Below are positions 45,403 through 55,833 of a DNA stretch of 64,000 bases, piece after piece. The notes below the pieces were generated by a model that was not told where the DNA came from, made no database searches, and saw nothing but the letters and a program-made list of their open reading frames with translations. A program made the translations under genes and the position numbers. Numbering within the stretch: the stretch's first letter is position 1; the number at the start of each line of letters is the position of its first letter. Origin of the DNA: Kushneria konosiri (GTDB lineage Bacteria; Pseudomonadota; Gammaproteobacteria; Pseudomonadales; Halomonadaceae); the NCBI RefSeq assembly GCF_002155145.1, contig NZ_CP021323.1, positions 3,100,001-3,164,000 on the forward strand, written 5' to 3'.

Positions 45403-46479
45403 CTAGCTCTCCCGTCGTTCGAAATCGATACGCGGATCAATGACCACATAGGTCAGATCTGAGATCAGCTTCAGTACCAGACCGATCAGCGTAAAGAGAA
45501 AGAGCGTGCCAAAAATGACCGGATAATCACGCTGCAATACGGCCTCGTAGCCGAGCATGCCAAGACCATCGAGCGAAAAGAGTACCTCGATCAAGAGCGC
45601 ACCGGTAAAGAAGATGCCCACCAGCGCAGAGGGCAGGCCTGCAATGACAATCAGCATCGCATTGCGAAAGACATGGCCATAAAGCTGGCGCCGCTCCGAA
45701 GCGCCCTTGGCGCGTGCCGTCATGACGTATTGCTTGTGGATTTCCTCGAGGAAGCTGTTGCGGGTCAGAAAGGTCAGGGTGGCGAAGCTGCCGATGGTCA
45801 GTGCCGTGACCGGCAGGGTGATGTGCCAGAAGTAGTCGATGATCTTCTCGCTCCAGGAGAGCTGGTCGAAGTCCGGCGAGGTCAGACCGCGCAGAGGGAA
45901 CCAGTCGAGATAGCTGCCTCCGGCAAACACCACGATCAATAGCAGGGCGAAGAGGAAGCCCGGAATGGCATAGCCCACGATCACCAGTGCCGAACTCCAT
46001 AGATCAAACCGACTGCCCTGGCGCACCGCCTTGAAAATCCCGAGCGGTACCGAGATGAGATAGACCAGTAGCGTGCTCCAGAGCCCCAGCGATATGGAAA
46101 CCGGCAGTCGATCGATGATCAGGTCGGTGACGGGCCGGCCCCGAAAAAAGCTGTCGCCGAAATCCAGTCGGGCGTAGTTGCCCACCATGGTGACAAAACG
46201 CTGCCACAGCGGCTGGTCGAAACCGAACTGTTCATTGAGTTCCTCAATGAACACGGGATCAATGCCTCGGGTACCCCGGTTAACATCGCCGCTGGCCACG
46301 ACGCCATCACTGCCGCCCCCCAGTGCCGCATTCGAATTCATACCTTCGATACGCGACAGCATCTGCTCGACCGGGCCACCGGGCGCTGCCTGAACGATAA
46401 TGAAATTGAGCAGCAGCACTGCCAGCAGGGTTGGCACCATCAGCAGTACACGCATCACAATGTAGCGTGTCATGGGCAT
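45403..46479 (-). CDS. yejB: Peptide ABC transporter permease YejB
   Basis: Second permease of the importer. The 358 residues begin with the family [20 protein letters not shown] helix, then [15 protein letters not shown], a polar loop with a Gly/Ser-rich insert ([12 protein letters not shown]) and the [17 protein letters not shown] segment; five more helices follow, with the EAA loop [14 protein letters not shown]. Its start overlaps the yejA stop by one base. The organisation yejA-yejB-yejE-yejF equals that of enterobacteria. Confidence 0.94.
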   Translation of the reverse strand: MPMTRYIVMRVLLMVPTLLAVLLLNFIIVQAAPGGPVEQMLSRIEGMNSNAALGGGSDGVVASGDVNRGTRGIDPVFIEELNEQFGFDQPLWQRFVTMVGNYARLDFGDSFFRGRPVTDLIIDRLPVSISLGLWSTLLVYLISVPLGIFKAVRQGSRFDLWSSALVIVGYAIPGFLFALLLIVVFAGGSYLDWFPLRGLTSPDFDQLSWSEKIIDYFWHITLPVTALTIGSFATLTFLTRNSFLEEIHKQYVMTARAKGASERRQLYGHVFRNAMLIVIAGLPSALVGIFFTGALLIEVLFSLDGLGMLGYEAVLQRDYPVIFGTLFLFTLIGLVLKLISDLTYVVIDPRIDFERRES

Positions 46480-48323
46480 TATTCCTGACGGGCGTTGATC
46501 TGCCGCGCCTTTTGAGGATCAATCCACCAGCTGTCGGGATCCAGACCATATTCGGGATTCTGATCGGGCATGGCAATTTTTTTCCAGTAGGCCAATCGGG
46601 TGACCGGCGAATGATACTGGGGAATGACATAAAAGCCCCAGCGCAGCACCCGATCCAGCGCTGAGGCCGCCGTATCCAGTGCCTTGCGTGAATCCGCTCG
46701 AATAATATGGTTGACGAGATCATCCACGGCAGAGCTGGCAATCCCCGCAAGATTGCGACTCTGCGGTTGGTCAGCGTATTCGCTGCCCCAGTATTCACGC
46801 TGCTCGTTGCCGGGATTGGTGCTTTGGGCGATGACGGTGGTGGTCATGTCAAAATCAAACTGGCGCAGTCTTACCAGGTACTGGCTCGAGTCCACGGTAC
46901 GAAGATTGACCTCTATGCCAAGGCGCGCAAGATTGCGCACCATCGGCAAAGCCATGCGTTCAATCCCCGAGCTGTTCAAAAGCAGCTCAAAGCGCAGCGG
47001 CTGGCCTGTTTTCTGATTCACCATCCGGTTATTACGCACGTCATAACCCGCTTTACGAAAAAGCTCCAGCGCTTCTTTCAGCCGGGGGCGCAAGGCCTGT
47101 GGGGCCTTGATGGGCAGGGGCGTATTGAAAACCTCTTCGGGCAGTTGATCCCGCCATGGCGCAAGAAGCTCGCGCTCAGCGTCATCCGGAAGCCCTTTTG
47201 CTTCCATGGATGAGTGATCAAAAAAGCCATGAGTACGGCTGTAGAGCCCATAGAAGAGATTGCGGTTGAGCCAGTCAAAATCGAACGCCAGCCCCAGAGC
47301 CTGTCGAACGCGCCGATCCTTGAACACATCGCGGCGCAGATTCATGACAAAGCCCTGCATGGGCGCTGGCGTGTGATCCTGGATTTCAATGCGCTGGATT
47401 AGCCCTTCACGTGCGGCAGGGAAGTCATAGCCGGTCATCCAGTTGCGCGCGATGGTTTCAATACGCAGGTCGACTCGCCCCGCCCGAAAGGCGGTAAGGG
47501 CCACACTCGGATCGCGATAGTAGTCAAAAATCAGCCGATCAATATTGTAACGTCCCCGATTGACCGGCAGATCCTTGCCCCAGTAATCATCGTCACGCTG
47601 ATAAACAATGCGCTGCCCGGGCTGAACCGTGCTGATACGATAAGGACCAGAGCCCATTAGAGGGTCCAGAGTGGGCCGGGTCATGTCACGGCGCTTGATA
47701 TCCCTTGCCGACAGTACCGGTAGCTGCCCCAGAATCAGCGGCAGCTCGCGTGAGTTGTGTTCACTGAATTCAAAGCGCACGGTGAACGGCGAGATCACTT
47801 CCACGTCAGTGACATCGGCATAGTAGGCCCGGTACATGGGCGAACCCTGCGTTTCAAGGGTCTCGAATGTAGTGACGACATCTTCCGCTGTTACCTGGCT
47901 GCCATCATGAAAGCGTGCTCTGGAATCCAGGTCGATTTCCATCCAGCGTCGATCCGGGTCCAGTCGAATTCCTGACGCCAGCAGCCCATACAGGGTGAAG
48001 GGCTCATCCGGGCTTTCGACCATTAGCGTATCGAAGGGCAGCCCGCCAAAGGCGGTAAGCCCACTGGCCGGATCACCGCGGATGATAAAGGGATTGAGCG
48101 AGTCGAAGCTTCCCATGGCCGCGCGGACCATGTCCCCACCTTTTGGGGCCTGCGTGTTAACCCATGGGAAGTGATTGAAATCAGGAGGCAGTGCAGGCGT
48201 ATCGTACAGCGAAATGCCGTTTACGGTCGGCACATCACTGACCGGGGCCGCCTGCCCCCCGGAGACTGCGAACATCATCAGGGCAGCCCAGAGGGCGCCA
48301 TGCCACCGGGCCGGCCGTGTCAT
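46479..48323 (-). CDS. yejA: Peptide-binding protein YejA
   Basis: Periplasmic extracellular-solute-binding protein (family 5) of the YejABEF importer. The 614-residue precursor has a signal peptide ending near Ala26 (VSGGQA-AP). Recognised segments: [68 protein letters not shown] and [20 protein letters not shown]. It is the first gene of the yej operon and starts 16 bases after the gloB stop, so it may be co-transcribed with gloB. Confidence 0.94.
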   Translation of the reverse strand: MTRPARWHGALWAALMMFAVSGGQAAPVSDVPTVNGISLYDTPALPPDFNHFPWVNTQAPKGGDMVRAAMGSFDSLNPFIIRGDPASGLTAFGGLPFDTLMVESPDEPFTLYGLLASGIRLDPDRRWMEIDLDSRARFHDGSQVTAEDVVTTFETLETQGSPMYRAYYADVTDVEVISPFTVRFEFSEHNSRELPLILGQLPVLSARDIKRRDMTRPTLDPLMGSGPYRISTVQPGQRIVYQRDDDYWGKDLPVNRGRYNIDRLIFDYYRDPSVALTAFRAGRVDLRIETIARNWMTGYDFPAAREGLIQRIEIQDHTPAPMQGFVMNLRRDVFKDRRVRQALGLAFDFDWLNRNLFYGLYSRTHGFFDHSSMEAKGLPDDAERELLAPWRDQLPEEVFNTPLPIKAPQALRPRLKEALELFRKAGYDVRNNRMVNQKTGQPLRFELLLNSSGIERMALPMVRNLARLGIEVNLRTVDSSQYLVRLRQFDFDMTTTVIAQSTNPGNEQREYWGSEYADQPQSRNLAGIASSAVDDLVNHIIRADSRKALDTAASALDRVLRWGFYVIPQYHSPVTRLAYWKKIAMPDQNPEYGLDPDSWWIDPQKARQINARQE

Positions 48324-48339
48324 CTCAATGGTTCACCTT

Positions 48340-49107
48340 TTAAAAGCGATCCTTCCAGGCCCGCAGGGTAGTAAAGGTAGACAGTGCATCATGCGCCTCC
48401 CCTTGTTCAGCAGCGCTGCTCTGAACGTTTTCCAGATGGGCACGCATGAATGGATTGATCAAACGCTCACGCCCGATGGTGCTTGGAAGCGTGGGCCGAT
48501 CGAGCTCACGAGCCTTTTGACACTCATCAAGCAGCGTGTCGCGGGCAGGGTTATCCGGCTCGGCCGCCTGAGCAAATTTCAGGTTGGATAACGTATATTC
48601 ATGTGCACCAAAGACCAGCGTGTCATCATCAAGCTCGGCAAAACGCGTCAGCGCCTGATACATCTGCTCGGGAGTACCCTCGAAAAGACGACCGCAGCCG
48701 CCGCAAAAAAGGGTATCGGCGCAAAAGAGCAGAGATGGCGTACCGCTGGAAAGATAAGAGATGTGGTCCAGCGTATGGCCGGGCGTGGCCATGACCTCGA
48801 AGTGACGGCCCATCAACCGGAAGCGATCACCTTCGCCCACGGTCTCGTCGATACCAGCAATGGCCGGGTTGTCCGGTCCGATGACCCGCGGAGTGTACCG
48901 GCTCTTGAGCTCGTTCAGCCCACCGGTATGGTCCTTGTGATGATGAGTGATCAAAATGGCTTCCAGGTCGGCACCCGTGCGTTGCAGATAGTCGATGACC
49001 GGCTGGGCTTCACCCGGGTCAACCACGACGACGCTGCCCGTATTATCCTGTTCCATGACCCAGATGTAATTATCCTGGAACGCTGGCAGTGGTTTGACGG
49101 TCAACAT
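48340..49107 (-). CDS. gloB: Hydroxyacylglutathione hydrolase (glyoxalase II)
   Basis: Metallo-beta-lactamase-fold enzyme that hydrolyses S-lactoylglutathione to lactate and glutathione, ending methylglyoxal detoxification. ATG 49107 gives the standard N-terminus MLTVKPLPAFQDNYIW and 255 residues; the upstream open frame is not family sequence. The binuclear metal motif THHHKDH is at 54-60, and ATPGHTLDHISYL, LFCADTLFCGGCGRLFEGT and GAHEYTLSNLKFA are typical. It is divergent from the methyltransferase gene, the same gloB / yafS / rnhA / dnaQ arrangement as in E. coli. Confidence 0.96.
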   Translation of the reverse strand: MLTVKPLPAFQDNYIWVMEQDNTGSVVVVDPGEAQPVIDYLQRTGADLEAILITHHHKDHTGGLNELKSRYTPRVIGPDNPAIAGIDETVGEGDRFRLMGRHFEVMATPGHTLDHISYLSSGTPSLLFCADTLFCGGCGRLFEGTPEQMYQALTRFAELDDDTLVFGAHEYTLSNLKFAQAAEPDNPARDTLLDECQKARELDRPTLPSTIGRERLINPFMRAHLENVQSSAAEQGEAHDALSTFTTLRAWKDRF

Positions 49108-49238
49108 GACAATCCTCGAAAAGGGTGGGTTGCGAAAAGGGGATAGGGTGCCCGGCATGGCAAGTGTGTCGGGGCACTGCCAGCCTCGGTCATCGGGGCG
49201 GTCATTTAATTCGATAACCATGCGATCAGGGGCCCTGC

Positions 49239-50096
49239 ATGTCAAATCACCACGCAGATCAGGCAACGTTCAGCGAACAGTTCCTTGCCGGACAGCGTTA
49301 CTGGCAGACCTCCCATGGCAAACGACAGTGGCAGGCCGAGCAGCAATGTCTGCATCAACAACTATCGCGATCCGGCATGCAGCACGCGCTCGAGTTGGGT
49401 ATGGCACCGCCATTGCTGGCTCATGACAGCATTCGCCATCGAATTCAATGGGCACCACAGCGTGACCTGGCCGAGCATCCTTCCACGCTGATCTGTCGCC
49501 CGGAAGCCCTGCCACTGGCTGACGAATCACTGGAACTGGTACTGGTTCATCATCTGCTGGAAGTGGCACCTCAACCCACCCATGTGCTGCGGGAAGCGGC
49601 GCGCGTTACCAGTGACAGTGGCAGGCTGATATTGATTGGCTGGCATCCGCTGGGCATTGCAGGGCCGACACGGCTTAAACGCTGTCATGAGCGCTTCTAT
49701 CAGCGCAGCCGCTGGCTGACACCGGGACGACTGCGAGACTGGCTCAGGTTTATCGATTTTAACATTGAGCGCATCGATTACTGTGGCTTTGTGCCTTTTG
49801 AAAACACGCCGGACTGGCTTCTCATGGAACGCTGGGGCAGACGTCATAATCTGCCGCTTGGGCGCGCATGGATTATCAGCGCCAAGCGGCAGATGTGTCG
49901 CATGATTCCCCTCAAAAAACGGTTCAACCCTGCCGCCATGCTGGGCAGCAAGGCCTCCGTGCTGGCCTGTACGCCCCATGACCCACTTCACCCCTTGCAG
50001 GCTTCTTTCTCACCCGCCAGCCCGGAAAGAACTGACATGGCATCCGGCAATCATGACAAACGACGCTCGGCAGCTACCCCGACCGTCGTGGCATAA
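49239..50096 (+). CDS. SAM-dependent methyltransferase of the YafS type
   Basis: A 285-residue class I methyltransferase-like protein. The SAM-binding fold is partly recognisable: [12 protein letters not shown] (motif I region, degenerate compared with the usual E-x-G-x-G-x-G), [19 protein letters not shown] (motif II/post II) and [23 protein letters not shown]. Substrate unknown. The gene lies between gloB and rnhA exactly as yafS does in E. coli, which supports orthology. The C-terminal 50 residues are polar and run close to the start of rnhA. Confidence 0.85.
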   Translation: MSNHHADQATFSEQFLAGQRYWQTSHGKRQWQAEQQCLHQQLSRSGMQHALELGMAPPLLAHDSIRHRIQWAPQRDLAEHPSTLICRPEALPLADESLELVLVHHLLEVAPQPTHVLREAARVTSDSGRLILIGWHPLGIAGPTRLKRCHERFYQRSRWLTPGRLRDWLRFIDFNIERIDYCGFVPFENTPDWLLMERWGRRHNLPLGRAWIISAKRQMCRMIPLKKRFNPAAMLGSKASVLACTPHDPLHPLQASFSPASPERTDMASGNHDKRRSAATPTVVA

Positions 50097-50130
50097 TGGT
50101 GGCCTGATCTTAAATCCCAAGAGGCACGCA

Positions 50131-50598
50131 GTGAGTGATGAAGTACGTCCCCATGTCATTATCCACACGGACGGCGGGTGCCGGGGTAATCCCGGGCCGG
50201 GCGGATGGGGGGCGGTTCTGCGCAGCGGCCCTCACGAAAAATGTTTAAAGGGCAGCGAGGCTCACACGACCAATAATCGTATGGAGCTGATGGCTGCCAT
50301 CTCTGCCCTGCGAGCACTGACCCGCCCCTGTCGCATCGAACTCTGGACCGATTCCCAATATGTCCGACAGGGCATTACCCAGTGGATTCATAACTGGGTC
50401 AAAAAGGACTGGAAAACAGCATCAAAGGCCCCGGTCAAGAATGCCGAACTCTGGAAGATGCTGCTGGAAGAGTCTCGCCGACATGATATCGAATGGCACT
50501 GGCTAAAGGGTCATGCCGGCCATGAAGGCAACGAGCTTGCCGACCGATTGGCCAATGACGCCATGGATGAACTCAGAACCCGCGAGAAAACGTCATGA
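50131..50598 (+). CDS. rnhA: Ribonuclease HI
   Basis: Degrades the RNA strand of RNA-DNA hybrids such as R-loops and primers. GTG 50131 is chosen because GAGG (50121-50124) precedes it and the 155-residue product matches the canonical length; the longer open frame would overlap the methyltransferase gene. Catalytic residues Asp14, Glu52, Asp74, His128 and Asp138 are all in context ([46 protein letters not shown]). It is translationally coupled to dnaQ by ATGA at 50595-50598. Confidence 0.96.
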   Translation: MSDEVRPHVIIHTDGGCRGNPGPGGWGAVLRSGPHEKCLKGSEAHTTNNRMELMAAISALRALTRPCRIELWTDSQYVRQGITQWIHNWVKKDWKTASKAPVKNAELWKMLLEESRRHDIEWHWLKGHAGHEGNELADRLANDAMDELRTREKTS

Positions 50599-51335
50599 GA
50601 CAGATCGTTCTTGATACGGAAACCACCGGCATCGAAGTCAGGGACGGACATCGCCTGATCGAGATTGGTGGCGTCGAAGTCATCAACCGTCGCCTGACCG
50701 GACGACACTATCACCAGTACATCAACCCCGAACGGCCCATCGACCCTGAAGCCATCGAAGTGCATGGCATTACCGATGCCCGCGTGGCCAATGAACCTGT
50801 GTTTGCAGAGATTGCCCACGAATTCTGGGCGTTTGTTCAGGGCGCCGAACTGGTCATCCACAACGCACCCTTTGACGTCGGCTTTATCGATCATGAATTT
50901 GCCATGGTCAATCGAGCCCGCGGCAATGATGAACTGGGACCGCTGGCGTCGAAGTGCGGCATTCTCGATACCCTGAAAATGGCACGTGATCGCCATCCGG
51001 GGCAGCGCAACAGCCTGGATGCGCTGTGCAAGCGCTACGATATCGATAATGGCCACCGTGAACTGCACGGCGCCCTGTTGGACTCCGAAATCCTGGCTGA
51101 TGTCTATCTGGCCATGACCGGCGGGCAGACCGCGCTGACGCTGGGTGCTGACCGTGACGCCGATAGCAGCAACAGCAGTAGCGGTAATACCGGATTTGGC
51201 ATTCGCCGGCTGGCTTCCGGGCGTGCAGCGCTGCGGGTCATTACCGCCAGTGATGAGGAGGCACAGGCTCACCAGCAAAAGCTGGCTAAACTGCGCGAAA
51301 AGGGCGTTTGTCTCTGGGACCAGTTAGGAGGTTGA
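50595..51335 (+). CDS. dnaQ: DNA polymerase III epsilon subunit, proofreading exonuclease
   Basis: 3'-5' exonuclease of the replicase. The 246 residues have the DEDDh residues Asp7 and Glu9 (LDTETTG), the [13 protein letters not shown] Asp motif, and [15 protein letters not shown] with the final His/Asp. The exonuclease domain (about 1-180) is followed by a Ser/Asn-rich linker and a C-terminal tail (about 215-246) that should bind the polymerase alpha subunit. It overlaps rnhA by four bases, the usual neighbour. Confidence 0.96.
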   Translation: MRQIVLDTETTGIEVRDGHRLIEIGGVEVINRRLTGRHYHQYINPERPIDPEAIEVHGITDARVANEPVFAEIAHEFWAFVQGAELVIHNAPFDVGFIDHEFAMVNRARGNDELGPLASKCGILDTLKMARDRHPGQRNSLDALCKRYDIDNGHRELHGALLDSEILADVYLAMTGGQTALTLGADRDADSSNSSSGNTGFGIRRLASGRAALRVITASDEEAQAHQQKLAKLREKGVCLWDQLGG

Positions 51336-51336
51336 G

Positions 51337-52113
51337 GTGCTGACACGCGATATTCGAACGCTTGCCAACTGTCGTGAGGGTTATTTGATCCGTGTTGGAG
51401 AGCAGGGCATTGCCGACAACGGTCAGGGCGATATCCTGCAGCCCCGCGCTCGCTGGCCCGACGGTGCCATCGCCATCGGCTACTGGAACGAGGTGCCCGT
51501 TGCGGTATTGTCCGAGCCCGGTGAGGAGCAGTGGCCACCGGCACGACAATGGCTGGGCTCGCTGCCCGAGCAGTCCTTCGGACTGGTGTCCACGGCGCTG
51601 CAGATCGTGCGCTGGTCACAGGATCATCGTTTCTGTGGTCGTTGCGGTACACGCATGCGTCGTCGCTCCGGGGAATTCATGATGGCCTGTCCCGCCTGCA
51701 GCTTTCGAAGCTACCCCAGAATATCGCCGTGTATCATTACGCTGGTGACCTGGCGTGACCGGATGCTGCTGGCCCGCAGCCCACGCTTTCCTACCGGACG
51801 CTTTAGTACCCTGGCCGGTTTTATCGAGCCGGGGGAGTCGGCAGAGGAGGCCGTGCGTCGTGAAGTGTTCGAAGAAGTAGGCGTCAGGGTTGGGCGTGTC
51901 AGCTATTTCAAGAGCCAGTCATGGCCCATGCCACACTCCTTCATGATGGGATTTTACGCTGAGGCCGCCAGCCACGATATTCAGATCGACGGCGTAGAGA
52001 TCGAGGCCGCCGACTGGTTTACTGCCGACCAGCTGCCCGGCCTGCCGCCTTCCTATTCCATCTCCAGTGCCCTGATCGAAAACTTCCTGAGAGGCAGCGC
52101 TGTCCGGGAATAA
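51337..52113 (+). CDS. nudC: NAD+ / NADH pyrophosphatase, RNA deNADding enzyme
   Basis: Nudix hydrolase that splits NAD(H) and removes NAD caps from RNA. The 258 residues contain an N-terminal domain, a four-cysteine zinc ribbon (CGRCGTRM and CPACSF), and a complete Nudix box starting GFIEPGESAEEAVRREVFEE, followed by the NADH-specificity segment SQSWPMPHSFMMGF. GTG 51337 follows a perfect AGGAGG (51327-51332) located within the 3' end of dnaQ, so the gene is probably read from the dnaQ transcript. Confidence 0.96.
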   Translation: MLTRDIRTLANCREGYLIRVGEQGIADNGQGDILQPRARWPDGAIAIGYWNEVPVAVLSEPGEEQWPPARQWLGSLPEQSFGLVSTALQIVRWSQDHRFCGRCGTRMRRRSGEFMMACPACSFRSYPRISPCIITLVTWRDRMLLARSPRFPTGRFSTLAGFIEPGESAEEAVRREVFEEVGVRVGRVSYFKSQSWPMPHSFMMGFYAEAASHDIQIDGVEIEAADWFTADQLPGLPPSYSISSALIENFLRGSAVRE

Positions 52114-52149
52114 TCTCTTTTGGCAAGCGCCTGCCACTCAGGCATCGAC

Positions 52150-52476
52150 TCAGGTGTCTTGACTGCGGCGAAACAGTCTCGTCAGACGAGAGGCCAGCAT
52201 GATGTCGCCGCGGGCGCGCACCTTGCCGGACATGACCGCCTGCATACCGCCAAGCTCCTTGTTGATCAGCCGCTCGAAGGTACGAGTATCCGTCATGAGG
52301 GTGACAGATGGGGCGTCGTGGACGCCTTCCTGAACATTGAGCGTTCCATCATCGATCACGACAAAATAGCGAGGCCCTTCATTCAGTTCGAGCTGCAATG
52401 TTTCCTGAACGCCCGCAGCGGCTTCGGCATCGAAACGTTCATGGAGTTTGGCAATCAGAGGCGCGGTATCGACCAT
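52150..52476 (-). CDS. SCP2 sterol-binding-fold protein
   Basis: A 108-residue single-domain SCP2 (sterol carrier protein 2) fold protein: APLIAKLHERFDAEAAAG, YFVVIDDGTLNVQEG, PSVTLMTDTRTFERLINKELGG and VMSGKVRARGDIMLASRLTRLF are typical. Bacterial members bind lipids or ubiquinone precursors (compare UbiJ/UbiT accessory factors). ATG 52476 is preferred; a GTG two codons upstream is in frame. It is the only leftward gene between nudC and sohB. A role in quinone or lipid handling is only a suggestion. Confidence 0.85.
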   Translation of the reverse strand: MVDTAPLIAKLHERFDAEAAAGVQETLQLELNEGPRYFVVIDDGTLNVQEGVHDAPSVTLMTDTRTFERLINKELGGMQAVMSGKVRARGDIMLASRLTRLFRRSQDT

Positions 52477-52610
52477 CTTCACATCCGGTTAATGATTAAA
52501 AAATACATGATAGCCATTTCATGGCTCTTCATGCCTGGCCTTCAGCACATTCAGACGTCATGTGCGATGATGGCACGCATTCTATCCGTTATACCCGGGA
52601 GGTTGAAAAC

Positions 52611-53660
52611 GTGGGCGAATGGTTATCCAGCTACGCACTGTTTCTGGCACAGAGTGTCACGGTGGTCGTGGCCATTGCCGTGGTCTTGATGCTTCTGGTT
52701 CGAGCCCGTGGTCAGCGACAGCAGCGCGACGCCAGACTTCATGTACGCAATCGCGGAGAATATTTTCGGCGTCACCGTGAAACACTTGAGGATGCCACAC
52801 TCAAAGAAGGCGAGCGCGAGCGCAACATCAAGACTCGTCTGAAGGCGCGCAAGGCCGAGCTGAAAGCGACCAAAAAGCAAAAACAGACTGTTGAAGGTCG
52901 CAATACGCTCTGGGTACTGGATTTTGACGGTGATCTTCGGGCCTCACGAGTGCCGGCCTTTACAGAAGAGATCACCAGTGTGCTCATGGCAGCCAGGCCG
53001 GGAGATGAGGTACTGGTCCGGTTACAATCAGGCGGCGGTCTGGTCCATGCCTATGGGCTGGCCAGTGCGCAACTGGATCGCCTGCGTGCAGCAGGGCTCA
53101 GGCTCACGGTCAGCGTCGACAAGGTGGCCGCCAGCGGCGGCTATATGATGGCTTGCTGCGCAGATCACTTGATTGCCGCACCCTTTGCCGTGATTGGTTC
53201 AATAGGCGTGGTCGCACAGATTCCCAACCTGCATCGTCTCCTCAAGAAAAACGATGTCGACGTCGAGATTCTGACTGCTGGACGTCACAAGCGAACGCTG
53301 ACCATGCTGGGTGAAAATACCGAAGAAGGGCGCCAGAAGTTTCTGGACGATCTGGAAAAGACCCATGATCTGTTCAAATCCTGGATTGCTGAACGTCGGC
53401 CGGCGCTCGATATCGAGCAGGTCAGCGAGGGGGATATCTGGTATGGCCAGGAAGCCATCGGTCTGGGGTTGACCGATGAAGTCAACACCAGCGAGGCATG
53501 GCTGCAGGCGCGCAGCGATCAGTGGCAGATTCTGGAAGTTGGTCTCAGGTCGCAGCGCTCGATGCTGGAACGTCTTGGCAAGGGAAGCGAGAGCGCCATC
53601 GAGCGTGGCGTCGACCGCGCCATTGATCGCGTGATGCGCCTGCGCTGGGAAAAGCAATAA
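52611..53660 (+). CDS. sohB: Inner-membrane peptidase SohB (S49 family)
   Basis: Signal-peptide-peptidase-like S49 protease. GTG 52611 is chosen for the GGGAGG site (52597-52602) and gives 349 residues, the length of E. coli SohB. An N-terminal membrane anchor (about 10-32) is followed by a basic coiled region, then the protease domain with nucleophile Ser175 (KVAASGGYMMAC) and general base Lys227 (GRHKRTLTMLG); VIGSIGVVAQIPN lies between them. Its active site should face the periplasm. It ends at a hairpin facing the arsR-family gene. Confidence 0.94.
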   Translation: MGEWLSSYALFLAQSVTVVVAIAVVLMLLVRARGQRQQRDARLHVRNRGEYFRRHRETLEDATLKEGERERNIKTRLKARKAELKATKKQKQTVEGRNTLWVLDFDGDLRASRVPAFTEEITSVLMAARPGDEVLVRLQSGGGLVHAYGLASAQLDRLRAAGLRLTVSVDKVAASGGYMMACCADHLIAAPFAVIGSIGVVAQIPNLHRLLKKNDVDVEILTAGRHKRTLTMLGENTEEGRQKFLDDLEKTHDLFKSWIAERRPALDIEQVSEGDIWYGQEAIGLGLTDEVNTSEAWLQARSDQWQILEVGLRSQRSMLERLGKGSESAIERGVDRAIDRVMRLRWEKQ

Positions 53661-53675
53661 CGCCCTGCAAAAGAC

Positions 53676-53707
53676 AAGCGGCCTGTCCCGGTCAGGACAG
53701 GCCGCTT
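53676..53707. terminator. Convergent terminator between sohB and the ArsR-family gene
   Basis: A 13-bp perfect stem AAGCGGCCTGTCC / GGACAGGCCGCTT with a 6-base loop. T runs are poor on both sides. Confidence 0.7.
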
Positions 53708-53727
53708 ATTCAAACCACGTGCCCGAA

Positions 53728-54045
53728 TCAGGACCGGTCGAGTCCTGCCAGCGTATCGATAACTGCCTCGGCGTGTTTGCCACGCAGGGAGTAATAGATG
53801 GTCTGGGAAGCACGGCGTGTATTGACGAGCTCCTCACGGCGAAGCACAGCAAGATGCTGTGAGAGCGCCGACTGGCTCAGGTCAAGTTTGCTGTTCAGCT
53901 CTGAAACCGACATTTCACCTTCTCTGAGAAGACAGAGAATGCGCAGACGGTTTTCATTGGCCATGGCCTTGAGCAGCGGTGCAGAATCGAGAATGACCAT
54001 TTCGCACCCCGCTGTCGCGATCGGTGCAGTGGCACATACACTCAT
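53728..54045 (-). CDS. ArsR/SmtB-family transcriptional regulator
   Basis: A 105-residue winged-helix repressor. The helix-turn-helix is MSVSELNSKLDLSQSALSQHLAVLRRE (about 45-72; recognition helix SQSALSQHLAVL), followed by the wing VNTRRASQTIYYSLRG. The metal-sensing ELCVCD motif of ArsR/CadC is absent, and only one cysteine (Cys38) lies in the core, so it is probably not a heavy-metal sensor. It is transcribed away from the yhhQ-type gene, with 216 bases between them, and could regulate that gene or itself. Confidence 0.9.
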   Translation of the reverse strand: MSVCATAPIATAGCEMVILDSAPLLKAMANENRLRILCLLREGEMSVSELNSKLDLSQSALSQHLAVLRREELVNTRRASQTIYYSLRGKHAEAVIDTLAGLDRS

Positions 54046-54261
54046 TTTTAACTCCTTGTGAAAAAAAACGCTCTGCAGGTTGGCGCGCTATTGTCCAAAT
54101 GTTTCTGACAGCGTTCGGCGCTCCAACAATGCAGTACCGTGTGCCATGGCCCTGATGAACAGGCTCAGCAACTCGCTCATCAAACGGCCCCTGGATTAGC
54201 GCTCACGGTTAGATGATTTTATACCTTTCCGGTTCACATAAATCGATTAAAAAACCTGATA

Positions 54262-54939
54262 ATGCTCATATTTGACTATGCCAGAATGCGTATTGCGCTT
54301 TTTGTGCTCTGTATCTTTCATATTATGGTCATTGCCGCGAGCAATTACCTGGTTCAACTGCCCATCACGCTTTTAGGATTTCATACCACCTGGGGTGCGT
54401 TCAGCTTTCCCTTTTTGTTTCTTGCCACGGATCTTACCGTGCGTTTGATGGGGCGACATGCGGCAAGACGTCTCATCGCTCGAGTCATGCTTCCGGCGCT
54501 GGTGGTTTCCTATCTGGTCTCTGTTTTATTTCAGCAAGGGCAGTGGCGCGGTCTGGAATCGCTTGGGTCCTTTAACCTTTTTGTAGGTCGGATCGCTCTG
54601 GCAAGCTTCATGGCTTATGCCCTGGGGCAGGCGCTGGACATTCTGGTATTTGACCGGCTGCGACGCAGGCGTCCCTGGTGGCTGGCCCCGGTCGGCTCTA
54701 CGATTCTGGGCAATCTGCTGGATACCTTTATCTTCTTTTTTATTGCGTTCTGGCGCAGTCCCGACCCCTTCATGGCCGAACACTGGATTGAAATAGCACT
54801 GGTCGACTATGGTGTGAAACTCACCATCAGCCTGCTGCTGTTTCTTCCTCTTTACGCCATGTTGCTGATCTGGCTGCAGCGATGTCTGCTTCGACTTTCC
54901 AGTGTGGAAACAACGGCCTCTGATGGTATGGAACACTGA
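54262..54939 (+). CDS. yhhQ: Queuosine-precursor transporter, YhhQ/QPTR family
   Basis: Inner-membrane transporter of the VUT/YhhQ family that imports preQ0 and preQ1. The 225 residues form about six helices with the family segments ASNYLVQLPITLLGFHTTWG, FPFLFLATDLTVRLMG, RIALASFMAYALGQ, ILGNLLDTFIFFFIAFWRS and MAEHWIEIALVDYGVK, very close to E. coli YhhQ by eye. ATG 54262 lacks a strong ribosome site; ATG 54286 is possible but would remove residues before the first helix. It complements the queC/queE/queD operon at 12.8-15 kb. Confidence 0.93.
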   Translation: MLIFDYARMRIALFVLCIFHIMVIAASNYLVQLPITLLGFHTTWGAFSFPFLFLATDLTVRLMGRHAARRLIARVMLPALVVSYLVSVLFQQGQWRGLESLGSFNLFVGRIALASFMAYALGQALDILVFDRLRRRRPWWLAPVGSTILGNLLDTFIFFFIAFWRSPDPFMAEHWIEIALVDYGVKLTISLLLFLPLYAMLLIWLQRCLLRLSSVETTASDGMEH

Positions 54940-54995
54940 TGATGCAGGTTCAAGGGTGACCGCTGCATCGGTCGCAACACAGTGACGGAGACTTC

Positions 54996-55781
54996 ATGAG
55001 CATCGAACTTCACTACGTGGATTCTGGCGAGCCTGAACAGGCCGAAACGTCGCCGCTTGTGGTTTTGCACGGTCTTTTTGGTAGTGCAGACAACTGGCGT
55101 TCTCATATCAAGCACTGGCGCCAGAAACGGCGCGTGGTGGCCATGGACCTTCGCAATCATGGTCGCTCTCCACACACCCCCGGCATGCACTACGAGGACA
55201 TGGCGGCAGACGTGCTGAGCGTTCTGGATCGCCTCGACATCCAGAAATGTGATCTGCTGGGGCATTCCATGGGAGGCAAGGTCGCCATGACGCTGGCAAG
55301 ACGCCATCCTGAGCGTGTGGCACGTTTGATCGTGGCCGACATCGCCCCTGTGGCTTATGAACACGGTCACAACGACGTCTTTCAGGCCCATCGTCTGGTA
55401 GAGGACGCCTTGCCTGAATCACGCAAGGAAGCTGATGAGGCGATGGCAGAGGCCGTTGACGACCGGATAACCCGACAGTTTCTGGCCACCAATCTGGTAC
55501 GCGATGATCAGGGCATTCTGGGCTGGCGAGTCGGGCTTGATTTTATCGAAGAGGGCTACAGCGACATCGTGGCACCCCCAGGCGGAAACGCACCCTACGA
55601 GGGGCCGACGCTGGTCCTGAGAGGAGAGCATTCCAGCTATGTCACGGATGATGCGTTGTCCGTGATTGGCGAGATCATGCCCGAGGCTCGAGTTGACACC
55701 ATTCAGGGGGCCGGTCACTGGCTTCATGCCGAACAGCCTGAAGCCTTTCTCAAGGCCGTTGATAGCTTCTTGAAAGGCTGA
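54996..55781 (+). CDS. ybfF: Alpha/beta hydrolase, YbfF-type esterase
   Basis: A 261-residue esterase related to E. coli YbfF, which hydrolyses short-chain acyl esters including acyl-CoA. Nucleophile Ser91 lies in GHSMGGKVAM; the oxyanion loop is LHGLFGSADNWR; DLRNHGRSPH and the His-containing GAGHWLHAEQPEAF complete the family pattern. It follows the yhhQ-type gene by 56 bases on the same strand and may share its transcript. Its physiological substrate is unknown. Confidence 0.92.
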   Translation: MSIELHYVDSGEPEQAETSPLVVLHGLFGSADNWRSHIKHWRQKRRVVAMDLRNHGRSPHTPGMHYEDMAADVLSVLDRLDIQKCDLLGHSMGGKVAMTLARRHPERVARLIVADIAPVAYEHGHNDVFQAHRLVEDALPESRKEADEAMAEAVDDRITRQFLATNLVRDDQGILGWRVGLDFIEEGYSDIVAPPGGNAPYEGPTLVLRGEHSSYVTDDALSVIGEIMPEARVDTIQGAGHWLHAEQPEAFLKAVDSFLKG

Positions 55782-55833
55782 TCGAAGAAGAACCGATCAA
55801 AAAAGATCGTCATCGCGTTGTCCCGCTCATGGC

